DNA of 64,000 bases from Parcubacteria group bacterium M10-OD1-1 (lineage in GTDB: Bacteria; Patescibacteria; Paceibacteria; Moranbacterales; UBA2206): contig LSNL01000001.1 of assembly GCA_003056145.1 (NCBI GenBank), positions 62,001 through 126,000 on the forward strand, given 5' to 3'. Of the stretch, positions 8,642 to 17,606 are shown one piece after another. Both the position numbers and the translations under genes were made by a program. Every line of letters begins with the position of its first letter. Position 1 is the first letter of the stretch. The notes below the pieces were generated by a model, which worked only from the letters and a program-made list of their open reading frames with translations, was not told the origin of the DNA and made no database searches.

Positions 8642-10075
8642 ATGCTTGTTGCTAGAAAAATAGCTTACAATATCGTTGTAAGTAGTGTAGCTAAATTTTT
8701 ATCGACCATTTTAGCCCTTATTTCTATTGGGCTTATTACTCGTTACCTGGGGAAAGATGGTTTTGGAAACTACGCTACTGTTTTAGCTTTTTTAGCTTTT
8801 TTTACAGCGATAGCCGATTTAGGTTTGAATACAGTTTCTACTAGAGAAATTTCTCGTCAAGGAGCTAAAGAAGAAGAAATAATTAGTAATATTTTTTCTT
8901 TAAGGATAATCACTTCTCTTTTGATTTTATTTTTAGCTCCTTTGATTATTTGGGTTTTTCCTTATTCTGTAGAAGTTAAAGAAGCTATAATGATTGTAGC
9001 AGCTTCTTTTTTATTTTCTTCGTCTTATCAAATTTTTAATGGAGTATTTCAGAAGCATTTAGCAATGGACAAAGTGGCAGTAGCGGAATTGGTGGGAAAA
9101 ATTTTTCAAGTAGCTATCATTTTTTTAGTTATAGAATTAAAACTGGGATTTTTATGGATTGTCTCAGCTTTATTTTTCTATATGCTAATTAGCTTTATCT
9201 TAGTTTATATTTTGTCCAAGAAATACATAAAGATTAAATTTAAGATAGATTTAAATTATTGGAAAAAATTTATTCAAGAATCGTATCCTTTAGGAATAGC
9301 AGCTTTAATTTCGTTTATTTATTTTAAAGTAGACACGATAATGCTTTCCGTCATAAAAAGTAGTACAGAAGTAGGAATTTATAGCGCTGCTTATAAAATT
9401 ATTGAAAATATAACTTTCTTTCCAGCGATGATTATTGGTTTAATTTTTCCTATAATGTCGCATAATATTTTTTCTAATAAAAAGCATTTTCAGCTTATTT
9501 CTAATAAAACGTATAAGGTTTTTTGGTTATTAGTGATTCCTTTGGTAATTGGTACTCTTTTTTTAGCACCAGCGATTATTAATTTAATTGGCGGCAGTGG
9601 TTTTTCCCAATCGGTTATTATTCTAAAAATTCTTATTTTTGCTTTAGCTTTGATTTTCTTTAGTAATTTTTCTAATGCTATTTTAGTAGCAGCTAATCAA
9701 CAAAAAAAACTGATGATAATTATGCTAATAGCGGCTATTTTTAATGTAGGAGCAAATTTAATTTTTATTCCTTTGTATTCCTATTTTGCTGCTTCAATTA
9801 TTTCTGTAATAACGGAGCTTTTAGTTGTGGTAGGAACTTTTATAGCTATTTATAAAAAAATTAATTATTTTCCGAAAATAGAAAATATAGGCGGTATTTT
9901 AGGTGCTGGGATAGTAATGATTTTATTTTTTTTAACTTTTAATAAGCTAAATTTTATAGTGGCTGGTGGATTGAGTGTTCTAATCTATTCTCTAGCTCTT
10001 TGGATTTTTAAAGCTATTAAAACAGAGGAAATAACAAGTTTAATAAGTAAAAAGGATATTAAAGAGTATGAATAA
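8642..10075 (+). CDS. Polysaccharide flippase (Wzx/MVF family)
   Basis: 477 aa, almost entirely hydrophobic, with about 12-14 predicted membrane helices. It has the family N-terminus (SVAKFLSTILALISIGLITRYLGKDGFGNY) and a conserved early helix pair (ADLGLNTVSTREISRQ). Such proteins flip undecaprenyl-linked oligosaccharides across the membrane. It opens an operon: the next gene starts 8 bases before its stop. Together with the two glycosyltransferases and two ligase-like proteins this forms a complete-looking surface-glycan module. The glycan itself is unknown. Confidence 0.9.
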   Translation: MLVARKIAYNIVVSSVAKFLSTILALISIGLITRYLGKDGFGNYATVLAFLAFFTAIADLGLNTVSTREISRQGAKEEEIISNIFSLRIITSLLILFLAPLIIWVFPYSVEVKEAIMIVAASFLFSSSYQIFNGVFQKHLAMDKVAVAELVGKIFQVAIIFLVIELKLGFLWIVSALFFYMLISFILVYILSKKYIKIKFKIDLNYWKKFIQESYPLGIAALISFIYFKVDTIMLSVIKSSTEVGIYSAAYKIIENITFFPAMIIGLIFPIMSHNIFSNKKHFQLISNKTYKVFWLLVIPLVIGTLFLAPAIINLIGGSGFSQSVIILKILIFALALIFFSNFSNAILVAANQQKKLMIIMLIAAIFNVGANLIFIPLYSYFAASIISVITELLVVVGTFIAIYKKINYFPKIENIGGILGAGIVMILFFLTFNKLNFIVAGGLSVLIYSLALWIFKAIKTEEITSLISKKDIKEYE

Positions 10076-10928
10076 TTTTCCTAAAGTTTCTATTGTAATC
10101 CTTAATTATAATGGAAAACAATTTATTTTAGAGGTCTTAAATAGTGTCCTTAAAATAAATTATCCTAATTTTGAAGTAGTTTTAGTAGATAATGGTTCAA
10201 CTGATGGGTCTTTGGAATTAGTTAAAAAATCTTTTTCTAAAATAGTTTTTATAAAAAATAGTGAAAATATCGGTTTTTCGGCTGGTAATAATATTGGAAT
10301 AAAATATTCCTTAGAAAGAGGGGCTAAGTATGTTTTGTTACTAAACTATGATACGCAAGTTAAAAGAAACTTTCTTGTTAATTTAGTAGCTATTATGGAG
10401 AGAGATAAAAAAATAGGGATCAGTAGTCCAATAATTTTTAAAAATAAATCTTCTCAACTTTGGTTTGCGGGGGGGAAAATTAATTGGTTAAAAATGAAAA
10501 GTCGACACCAAACTAAAATGATAAAAACTAATTATAAAAAATCTGATTTTATTTCTGGTTGTGCGATGCTAGTCAAAAGAGAAGTTTTTCAGGAAGTCGG
10601 CTTATTAGATGAGGACTTTTTTCTTTATTGGGAAGATGTTGATTTTAGTGTGAGAGCCAAAAGAAAAGGTTTTAATCTTTTAGTTTCTCCTAAAAGCCAA
10701 ATCTACCATTTTGAAAAAAGTGAAGAACGAAATAAGATAAAAGTTTACTGGCTAGTTTTATCGGGTTTGATTTTTTTTAAAAAAAACACCCCCTTAGTCT
10801 TTAAGCCATGGATTTTTTCTTATACTTTAATTAGAAAGATTAAAAATTGGCGAGATTTTAAGTTTCATCCTCAGAAAACAGCTAAGCTAATTAAAAAGGC
10901 TTACCAAGATTTTAAATATGTTAAATAA
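10068..10928 (+). CDS. Glycosyltransferase family 2 (rhamnosyl-type)
   Basis: 286 aa. A GT-A fold starts at the N-terminus (VSIVILNYNGKQFILEVLNSVLK). It shows the nucleotide-sugar motif (VDNGSTDGS), the FSAGNNIG element and a metal/acceptor region (LLDEDFFLYWEDVDFSVRAKRKG) typical of GT2 rhamnosyltransferase-like enzymes. There is no membrane helix, so it probably acts on lipid-linked sugars at the inner face. It overlaps the flippase by 8 bases and the next GT2 by 11, indicating translational coupling. The sugar specificity is not readable. Confidence 0.9.
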   Translation: MNNFPKVSIVILNYNGKQFILEVLNSVLKINYPNFEVVLVDNGSTDGSLELVKKSFSKIVFIKNSENIGFSAGNNIGIKYSLERGAKYVLLLNYDTQVKRNFLVNLVAIMERDKKIGISSPIIFKNKSSQLWFAGGKINWLKMKSRHQTKMIKTNYKKSDFISGCAMLVKREVFQEVGLLDEDFFLYWEDVDFSVRAKRKGFNLLVSPKSQIYHFEKSEERNKIKVYWLVLSGLIFFKKNTPLVFKPWIFSYTLIRKIKNWRDFKFHPQKTAKLIKKAYQDFKYVK

Positions 10929-11715
10929 AAAAATATCTATTTTAATTGTTAATTATCGTAGCGAAAAATATCTTGAAAAATGCATTGCTTCTTTATATTT
11001 AAAAATTAAAAATAAAATTGAGGCGGAAATACTTATTATCAATAATGATTCAAAAACTAAGCTTATTAAAGTAGCTAAAAAGTATCCTTCGGTGCAAATA
11101 ATCAACAGTCAGAAAAATATTGGCTTTGGAGCGGGACATAATTTAGGAGTTAAGCAAGCTCAAGGAGAATTTTTATTTTTTTTAAATCCTGATGCGGAAA
11201 TATTATCAGTCAATATTCAAAAAATAATAACTCTCCTTGAGAATAATACTAAGATAGGTATTTTAGGCGGAAAATTAATTGATGATTTTGGAGTAGTCCA
11301 GAAATGGAATGCAGGAGCTCAACTGGACTTCAAAGAGTTGATTAAAAATAACCTAGGTTTAACTAGAAGTAAAAATTTTTGGCAAAGTCAAACTAAACAA
11401 GAAGTTGACTGGGTTTCTGGAGCGGCTTTATTGATTAGAAAAAATGATTTTATTAAGGTGGGTGGATTTGATGAAAAATTTTTTATGTATTTTGAAGACT
11501 TGGATCTTTGTCGAAGAATAAAAAACCAAAAAAAACAAATTTTATTCTATCCCGATTTATTAATTAAACATGAGGGTGGAAAAAGTTATTCAAACCCGAA
11601 AAAACAAAAAAAAGATTTTTATCTTTCACAAGAATATTATTTTGAAAAATACTCTAATAGCATTATTACTTCAATAATTAAAACAATTAGGCGAATGATA
11701 AACTTATTTAGTTAA
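10918..11715 (+). CDS. Glycosyltransferase family 2
   Basis: 265 aa and a clear relative of the preceding gene: ISILIVNYRSEKYLEKCIASL, INNDSKT, FGAGHNLG, FFLNPDAE and GGFDEKFFMYFEDLDLCRR align with it. The DxE/ED motifs mark the sugar-nucleotide site and the catalytic base. It probably adds a second sugar in the same glycan. The 11-base overlap upstream and the 15-base gap downstream keep it in the operon. Confidence 0.9.
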   Translation: MLNKKISILIVNYRSEKYLEKCIASLYLKIKNKIEAEILIINNDSKTKLIKVAKKYPSVQIINSQKNIGFGAGHNLGVKQAQGEFLFFLNPDAEILSVNIQKIITLLENNTKIGILGGKLIDDFGVVQKWNAGAQLDFKELIKNNLGLTRSKNFWQSQTKQEVDWVSGAALLIRKNDFIKVGGFDEKFFMYFEDLDLCRRIKNQKKQILFYPDLLIKHEGGKSYSNPKKQKKDFYLSQEYYFEKYSNSIITSIIKTIRRMINLFS

Positions 11716-11730
11716 AAAATAATTTTTAGT

Positions 11731-13005
11731 ATGTTGTTTAGATTTTTATTATTATTGGCGGTCTATTTGCCATTTCAAATTGCTCTAAACCCTATCAAAG
11801 GAATTGATATGGCTTCTTTAAGGGTCTTGATTTTGATTTTGTTTTTTTGCTGGTTAGCTGAAGGATTGCGGAGAAAAAAAATTCAATTAAAAAAAGAAAA
11901 AATAACTTTTTTAATTATAATTTTTCTTTTCCTGAGCTTTTTTTCAATTTTTTTTGCTAATAATTTTGATTGGTCAGGACGAAAAATTTTATATCTTTTT
12001 TCTATATTTCCTATTTATTTTGTTATGCAGGATGTTATTGTTAGTAAAAAGCAAATGCAAAGAATTATTCAAAAGTTAGTCTTGGCGGGTAGTTTAATCT
12101 CTGTTTTAGGCATCTTTCAAGTGATTTGGCAATTCTTTATTCCAATTAAACAAGAATTTTATTTTTGGTCACATTATGTAACACCAATATTTTTAGGAAA
12201 AAACTTAGGATTAGCTGTTATGACTTATCCTAGTTGGCTAGTTAATATAGCTGGAAAAACTTATTTTCGGGCGGTAGCTATTTTCCCTGATCCGCATATG
12301 TTTTCTTTCTTTTTAGGATTATTATTGCCGTTGGCTATAGCAGTTTGGCGAAAAGAAAAAAATAATAAGTGGTTATTAGCGTTTCTAAGTATTTTTTTGG
12401 CGGATATTTTAACTTTTTCACGAGGAGGTTATTTTGGTCTTTTAGCCGGTTTTTTGTTTTTTATAATTATTTTATTAAATAATAAAAAGAAAAAATATAA
12501 ATTTTTAATAGTAGCTACTTTAATTTTAGCTTTTGGTTTAATAATTCCTAATCCTATTACTACCCGTTTTTTATCTAGTTTTAATTTACAAGAAGGTTCC
12601 AACGCTGGACGAATAAAAATGTGGCAAGATGCTATTAAAATAATAAAAGAGAAGCCTTTCTATGGCGCAGGAATTGGTAATTTTCCTTTAACAGTAAATT
12701 CTTTAGCTACTTATCGGGAGCCTATTTATGCACACAATACTTATTTAGATATTTCGGTTGATTCAGGTATTTTAGCTGGTTTAGCTTGGTTATCAATTTT
12801 ATTTTTAGCTTGGCTAAAATTTTTCCAAAAAAGAAAAGAAGATATTATTTATTTAGGCTTAGCGGTTAGTATAGTTATTTTTTCAGTACATTCTTTTTTT
12901 GACACAGCTATTTATTCACCAGTTGTTCTAACTTTACTTTTAATGATTTTGAGTTTTAGCCTAATTAAGGTTAGAATTAAAAAAGAAGAAAATAGTTTAA
13001 AGTAA
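11731..13005 (+). CDS. O-antigen ligase/polymerase-like membrane protein (Wzy/WaaL superfamily)
   Basis: 424 aa with about ten hydrophobic helices. The Wzy_C-type loop is recognisable: GIGNFPLTVNSLATYREPIYAHNTYLDISVDSGILAGLAWL, in which the HN-x-YL motif and the following G are conserved. These enzymes transfer or polymerise lipid-linked glycans on the outer face of the membrane. A second such gene follows after 6 bases, so one may polymerise and the other ligate; which does which is unknown. Confidence 0.85.
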   Translation: MLFRFLLLLAVYLPFQIALNPIKGIDMASLRVLILILFFCWLAEGLRRKKIQLKKEKITFLIIIFLFLSFFSIFFANNFDWSGRKILYLFSIFPIYFVMQDVIVSKKQMQRIIQKLVLAGSLISVLGIFQVIWQFFIPIKQEFYFWSHYVTPIFLGKNLGLAVMTYPSWLVNIAGKTYFRAVAIFPDPHMFSFFLGLLLPLAIAVWRKEKNNKWLLAFLSIFLADILTFSRGGYFGLLAGFLFFIIILLNNKKKKYKFLIVATLILAFGLIIPNPITTRFLSSFNLQEGSNAGRIKMWQDAIKIIKEKPFYGAGIGNFPLTVNSLATYREPIYAHNTYLDISVDSGILAGLAWLSILFLAWLKFFQKRKEDIIYLGLAVSIVIFSVHSFFDTAIYSPVVLTLLLMILSFSLIKVRIKKEENSLK

Positions 13006-13011
13006 TTTCTA

Positions 13012-14208
13012 ATGAAAAATAAATTTAAAAAAATATTTCTTTTAGAAAATTTGGTTTATGGAGTAATTTTATTACTGCCTCTTTATCTAGTAAAAATAAA
13101 ATTTTTATTTTGGCCATCTAATTGGTTAGAAATTTTAATCGGGCTTACTCTAATTGGGTGGTGGTTTAAAAAAAGAAAAAATTTTAATTTAAAGTTTTTT
13201 TTAAAAAACTATCAAAAATATATTATAGCTATTAGTTTAATAGCCGGAGGGTTTTTTCTTTCAGTTTGGGCGAGTAATGATGCAATAAAATCATTAGGAG
13301 CAATTAAAGGCTGGTTTTTAGCTCCTTTACTTTTTATTTTGATTGCTGGAGATATAATTGGTAAGAAAAAGATAAAAAATATTTTTCAGGCTTATTTTTT
13401 CTCAGCTTTTATCGTATCTATTATTGCTTTAGGTTATCTAATTTTACAAAAACTGACTTATGATAGACGCCTAGAAGCTTTTTTTAATTCTCCAAATTAT
13501 TTAGCAATGTATTTAGCGCCAGCTCTAGCTGGAATAATAATTAAGCTAATTTTAGAAACCAAAAGAAAGAATAAGTTAATGTCTATTTATTTAATTGTTC
13601 CTATTTTAGTAGCTTTTTATTGGACTTTTTCTTATTCGGCTTGGTTAGCTGTTGGACTAGCTATTTTAGCAGTTTTAACTTTAAAATTCAAACATAATAA
13701 AAAGAAAATTGTAGCTAGTATAATAATTATCTTAGCTGGTTTTTTATTGATTTTTTCTAGTCAATTAAATAATAAAAAATTTATAGCTTTGGTTGATTTT
13801 AATAATCGATCATCAGTTGCTTCACGGGTTATTATTTGGCGAGTAACTTGGCGAGCTATTGAAGATCATTGGTTTTTAGGAATTGGAATGAATAATTTTC
13901 AAACAACTTATCTTAGCTATCAGAAAGAGTTTCCTCCTTATTTGGAATGGGCGGTTCCACACCCGCATAATCTTTACTTAGCTTTTTGGTTATCGGGAGG
14001 GATACTCAGTTTAATAGGTTTTTTTATGTTTTTATTTTTTTGGTTTCAAAATATTTTTCAAAAATTAAAAAAGGATAACCAAATTTTATTTTGGATGACC
14101 CTTGGATTGATGCTGGTCATCTTATTTCATGGTTTTGTTGATACAACCTATTTTAAAAATGATTTAGCTATTATTTTTTGGATGAACTTATTAGTTTGTA
14201 TAAAATAA
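13012..14208 (+). CDS. O-antigen ligase-like membrane protein
   Basis: 398 aa, polytopic. It has the same signature loop as its neighbour: GIGMNNFQTTYLSYQKEFPPYLEWAVPHPHNLYLAFWLSGGILSLIGF, with the HPHNLYL motif. It is last in the glycan operon, and a strong terminator overlaps its stop codon. Similarity to the preceding protein is limited to this loop and the topology, so a recent tandem duplication is unlikely. Confidence 0.85.
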   Translation: MKNKFKKIFLLENLVYGVILLLPLYLVKIKFLFWPSNWLEILIGLTLIGWWFKKRKNFNLKFFLKNYQKYIIAISLIAGGFFLSVWASNDAIKSLGAIKGWFLAPLLFILIAGDIIGKKKIKNIFQAYFFSAFIVSIIALGYLILQKLTYDRRLEAFFNSPNYLAMYLAPALAGIIIKLILETKRKNKLMSIYLIVPILVAFYWTFSYSAWLAVGLAILAVLTLKFKHNKKKIVASIIIILAGFLLIFSSQLNNKKFIALVDFNNRSSVASRVIIWRVTWRAIEDHWFLGIGMNNFQTTYLSYQKEFPPYLEWAVPHPHNLYLAFWLSGGILSLIGFFMFLFFWFQNIFQKLKKDNQILFWMTLGLMLVILFHGFVDTTYFKNDLAIIFWMNLLVCIK

Positions 14209-14240
14209 TAACCCACTAGCAGGTGGGTTATTACTCTTTT
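14207..14240. terminator. Intrinsic terminator of the glycan operon
   Basis: Perfect 10-bp stem (14207-14216 AATAACCCAC with 14223-14232) and a 6-base loop, followed by ACTCTTTT. It lies between convergent genes and begins inside the stop codon of the last glycan gene. Confidence 0.85.
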
Positions 14241-14271
14241 AAGACTGAGTAACTTAAATTTAATTTTTCGC

Positions 14272-14904
14272 TTAAAGTTGCTGAAAATACTTTTCCAAAA
14301 TAAGCAAGGCTTTCTTAAAAGCTTTTCCTCTATGATTTATTCTAATCAACTCACTTGCATCAAACTCAGCATTGGTTTTTTGATAATTGAGCTCTACTGG
14401 CAAAAATAGCGGAGCATAGCCGAAGCTCTTTGTTCCTCTTGGCTCTAAGGCAAGTCTCCCATGCCATTTCCCTTCTACTGTTTCGACAAACTTTGTTTTG
14501 GGATCAAAAATAGCTACTGAGCAATGATAATGACAACTTCTTTTTTCATCATCAAGAAAATCCTTCATTTCCGCCAAAACTTTTTGATTGTTCGCTTCGT
14601 CTGTTTTTTCTTTAGAATATCTGGCTGAATATACTCCTGGTGCACCATTAAGCGCATCAATGCAAATTCCACTGTCATCAGCTAATGTTATCATATTTAA
14701 AGCTTCTCCGATTACAATCGCCTTAATTAACGCATTTCCTTCAAAGCTTTTTGCATTTTCTACGATTTCCAAATCTGGAATTTGATCGCGAAATTCAGAT
14801 AGAAACCTAATATTAAAATCAGAGTCAGAAAAAATATCCGCAATTTCTCGCGCTTTACCTTTATTCTCAGTGGCAACTAAAATTTCTTTTTTTAACTTGG
14901 TCAT
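14272..14904 (-). CDS. rdgB: RdgB/HAM1-like dITP/XTP pyrophosphatase
   Basis: 210 aa. Begins with VATENKGKAREI (family T-x-N-x-x-K) and has LADDSGICIDALNGAPGVYSARYS, the conserved DDSGL/YSAR centre. The C-terminal HRGKAF matches the base-recognition motif. The family hydrolyses non-canonical purine triphosphates (ITP, dITP, XTP) to the monophosphates. One oddity: the usual GFGYDPxF reads SFGYAPLF here, losing the Asp, and the later lysine of the DxxxK motif is Leu. Substrate preference may therefore differ. Confidence 0.87.
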   Translation of the reverse strand: MTKLKKEILVATENKGKAREIADIFSDSDFNIRFLSEFRDQIPDLEIVENAKSFEGNALIKAIVIGEALNMITLADDSGICIDALNGAPGVYSARYSKEKTDEANNQKVLAEMKDFLDDEKRSCHYHCSVAIFDPKTKFVETVEGKWHGRLALEPRGTKSFGYAPLFLPVELNYQKTNAEFDASELIRINHRGKAFKKALLILEKYFQQL

Positions 14905-14984
14905 AGCATTCTCAATATTTGTATATTTTAACTATAGTATAAAACAAAAACAGCTCAGAAGGAAGCCGTTTTTAAAATTAACTG

Positions 14985-15056
14985 AGCGAGTAACGGGAAT
15001 CGAACCCGTCTTTCTTCCTTGGCAAGGAGGTGTAATAGCCACTATACGATACTCGC
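14985..15056 (-). tRNA. tRNA-Gly (anticodon GCC)
   Basis: Cloverleaf on the minus strand: acceptor GCGAGTA paired with TACTCGC, anticodon loop with GCC, T arm ACGGG-TTCGATT-CCCGT. The discriminator is T; CCA is not encoded. Confidence 0.95.
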
Positions 15057-15107
15057 TGTTATTTAGTTTTTACAGACTAATCAAGAGAAAATTGAAAAAA
15101 TAATAAT

Positions 15108-15182
<75 letters not shown>

Positions 15183-15205
15183 GTTTAAGTTGGGAGAGGA
15201 GAATG

Positions 15206-15279
15206 TGGATCCTATAGGACTCGAACCTATAACCTCCTCGGTGTAAACGAGATGCTCTAGCCAATTGAGCTAAGGATCC
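15206..15279 (-). tRNA. tRNA-Val (anticodon TAC)
   Basis: Acceptor GGATCCT paired with AGGATCC, anticodon loop TTTACAC with TAC, T arm ATAGG-TTCGAGT-CCTAT. Discriminator A; CCA is not encoded. Confidence 0.95.
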
Positions 15280-15362
15280 ATTGGTAGGCTTTTACAACTT
15301 ATATTTTAACTAATAAATTAAAACCAATATTATGAAAACAAACGATACTCCTAGTTCTCTAA

Positions 15363-15445
15363 GTGCCTTCGGCGGGACTCGAACCCACATGGACAGAAGT
15401 CCCATGCACCTCAAGCATGTGTGTATACCAATTCCACCACGAAGG
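15363..15445 (-). tRNA. tRNA-Leu (anticodon GAG)
   Basis: Class II tRNA with a long variable arm. Acceptor GCCTTCG paired with CGAAGGC, anticodon loop TTGAGGT with GAG, T loop TTCGAGT. Discriminator A, no encoded CCA. Confidence 0.94.
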
Positions 15446-15492
15446 CAAGCAAATAAAACTTATTAGATTCAATTTTTAATGGTTCTATTTTT

Positions 15493-16044
15493 TTACTTTG
15501 CTGTTTTAGCTTTATCTTCAACTATTTTTGTACTATTTTTCTTGATTTGATTAACTTCTTCAGCTTTTTCATTTTGCTTTTCAGACATAGCCATTTCTTT
15601 ATTTTCTTCAGTTTCTTCTTTTTGCGTCTCGCTAGGAATTATTTTCTCTGTTTCTTTAATTTCCGTTTCTTCTTTTGGGGTTATATCTTCAACAGTTGTA
15701 GTTTTATATTTCATCCGACTTTGTTTGGCAGTTAGACCTCGAACATAATACAACTTAGATCTTCTAACCTTAGCTCGTTTAATAAATTCAATTTTTTCAA
15801 CATTATGAGATAAAACAGGCACAATCATTTCAATTCCTACTCCATTAGAAACCTTTCTAACCGTAATAGTATAGGAAGAGCTTTGTTTTCCTTTAATGGC
15901 AATAATTAAACCTTCAAAAATTTGAATTCTTTCTTTTTCTCCTTCTTTAATCTTAAGATGTATTTTAACCACATCACCTGCTTGAAAATTTGGAAGAGTT
16001 TTTGATCGTAAACTAGCATTAAAATTAATTATTTTCTTATCCAT
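15493..16044 (-). CDS. rplS: Ribosomal protein bL19 with acidic C-terminal tail
   Basis: 183 aa. Residues 1-115 are a normal bL19 (FQAGDVVKIHLKIKEGEKERIQIFEGLIIAIKG, then VEKIEFIKRAKVRRSKLYYVRGLTAKQSRMK). The family is usually about 115 aa. The remaining ~68 residues are a Glu/Lys-rich low-complexity extension (KEETEIKETEKIIPSETQKEE and on), probably disordered and solvent-exposed. Such tails recur on CPR ribosomal proteins. The start ATG has a long AT-rich upstream spacer. A cluster of tRNA genes follows on the same strand. Confidence 0.95.
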   Translation of the reverse strand: MDKKIINFNASLRSKTLPNFQAGDVVKIHLKIKEGEKERIQIFEGLIIAIKGKQSSSYTITVRKVSNGVGIEMIVPVLSHNVEKIEFIKRAKVRRSKLYYVRGLTAKQSRMKYKTTTVEDITPKEETEIKETEKIIPSETQKEETEENKEMAMSEKQNEKAEEVNQIKKNSTKIVEDKAKTAK

Positions 16045-16140
16045 AGTATTATTATAACAATTATTATTCTAAATAAAAAATAATCTCAATAAATTGAGCG
16101 TCGGTACTTAGAAATTACTAATATTTTTAGCCTTTTTATA

Positions 16141-17091
16141 TTAGCCTTTTATTTCTTTTTCGTCAAGACGATTTAAAAAATCCTTGAAATCTTTTGGCAA
16201 TGGAGCATTAAATTGGTATTTTTTTCCTTGTAGTTCAAATTTTATTTCTTGAGCATGTAATAATTGCCTAGATACTTTATCAAATAAATTAGAACTGTTT
16301 CTTTTCAATTGATAGAGTTTATCTCCTACGATAGGATGCTTAATTGAAAATAAATGGACTCTAATTTGGTGCATTCTCCCGGTTTTAGGCGTAACTTCTA
16401 AAAGAGAATAATTAGAAAAGTTTTGAAGTATTTGATATTGAGTGAGCGCTTTTCTGATTTTAGTTTTAGTTTTTTTTCCAGCAATAACTTGTTTTTTATA
16501 ATTAGTAGAACGAGCAATTTCTTTATCAATAGAACCTTGTTTTTTTTCTGGAATACCAAAAACTACTGCCCAATATTTTTTTTCAATAGTTCTCTTTTTA
16601 AATTGCTCTTTGAGATTTAGAAAAGTTTTTTGTTTTTTGGCAATAATCATAAGTCCACTAGTATCTTTATCTAGACGATGAACTATGCCTGGTCTATTTT
16701 GAGGATTATCCCCAACTAATTTTATTTCAGGAAATTTTATGATAAGACCGTTAACTAAAGTATCTTTTTCATTACGATTGCTAGGATGAACTTGTAGTCC
16801 AGCAGTCTTATTGATAATAGCAAAGTCTTCATTTTCAAAAATTACTTCAATTTTGATTTTAAAATTAGGAAAGAGTTGGATGATTGGAGTTTGAATATTG
16901 AAACTGATAGTCTCCCCTGTTTTTAATGAATAACTAGGTTTAGTTTTTGAATTATTAACTAAAATTGAGCCTTCTTTAATTTGTCTAATGATTTCTCCTC
17001 GTGTTACTTCTGTATTTAAAAAAAATTCCTTTTTTAGGAATTTATCAATTCTTTGCCCACTTTTTGGCTCGCTAATTACTACTTCCTCCAT
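16141..17091 (-). CDS. RluA-family 23S rRNA pseudouridine synthase (RluD-like)
   Basis: 316 aa. An S4 RNA-binding domain lies at about residues 13-70 (QRIDKFLKKEF, GSILVNNSKTKPSYSLKTGE). The RluA catalytic domain has HRLDKDTSGLMIIAKK, with catalytic Asp about 141, and the later GRMHQIRVHLFSIKHPIVGD motif. It isomerises uridine to pseudouridine, most likely in 23S rRNA by analogy with RluD, which has the same S4-catalytic order. The exact target is inferred. Confidence 0.92.
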   Translation of the reverse strand: MEEVVISEPKSGQRIDKFLKKEFFLNTEVTRGEIIRQIKEGSILVNNSKTKPSYSLKTGETISFNIQTPIIQLFPNFKIKIEVIFENEDFAIINKTAGLQVHPSNRNEKDTLVNGLIIKFPEIKLVGDNPQNRPGIVHRLDKDTSGLMIIAKKQKTFLNLKEQFKKRTIEKKYWAVVFGIPEKKQGSIDKEIARSTNYKKQVIAGKKTKTKIRKALTQYQILQNFSNYSLLEVTPKTGRMHQIRVHLFSIKHPIVGDKLYQLKRNSSNLFDKVSRQLLHAQEIKFELQGKKYQFNAPLPKDFKDFLNRLDEKEIKG

Positions 17092-17108
17092 AAAGTTAAA
17101 TTAAAAAG

Positions 17109-17191
17109 TGCCTTGGGCGAGACTCGAACTCGCACGGGACAAGCCCACTAGTTCCTAAGACTAGCGTGTATACCAATTCCACCACCAAGGC
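17109..17191 (-). tRNA. tRNA-Leu (anticodon TAG)
   Basis: Class II cloverleaf: acceptor GCCTTGG paired with CCAAGGC, anticodon stem CTAGT/ACTAG with loop CTTAGGA (TAG), long variable arm, T loop TTCGAGT. Discriminator A; CCA not encoded. Confidence 0.95.
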
Positions 17192-17305
17192 GTAAAAAAA
17201 TCAAAGCTGTTTATTTTTGTTTATTTTCAATACTACCAATCTTACCTTAGAATAAAAAAAATATCAACTACCAAACCATTTAAACAAAGAATTAAAGACA
17301 AAGCG

Positions 17306-17602
17306 TTAATCAGTCCAAATCATTTTTAAGCGTTTAACTTCATCAGCTAAAGGACCTTCATTTTGATATTCTCCTTGATGTCTAGTTTTATCTCCATAAG
17401 TCTCTTTGTTTACATCTAGATGAATAGAAATAATCATATCAGTGCCAGAGATTTTTGCATAAATATGAAACCTTGGATAACCAGAAGCCGAAAAAGGTCG
17501 AATAAAACTCATCTCTTCACTATCGTTTCTTTGAAAGGTGTATCCAGCATCACGCAACATATTAATTGGATTTTCACGAAGCCCTTTAATCTCAATTTTC
17601 AT
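17306..17602 (-). CDS. Small conserved protein of unknown function downstream of folD
   Basis: 98 aa, soluble, no signal or membrane segment. It begins MKIEIKGLRENPINMLRDAGY and has an aromatic/His core (GYPRFHIYAKISGTDMIISIHLDVNK) with a final GEYQNEGPLADEVKRLK. I have a vague memory of similar proteins in CPR genomes but know no function or domain name. It starts 4 bases after the folD stop, so the two are almost certainly co-transcribed. No catalytic motif is evident. Confidence 0.7.
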   Translation of the reverse strand: MKIEIKGLRENPINMLRDAGYTFQRNDSEEMSFIRPFSASGYPRFHIYAKISGTDMIISIHLDVNKETYGDKTRHQGEYQNEGPLADEVKRLKMIWTD

Positions 17603-17606
17603 AAAA

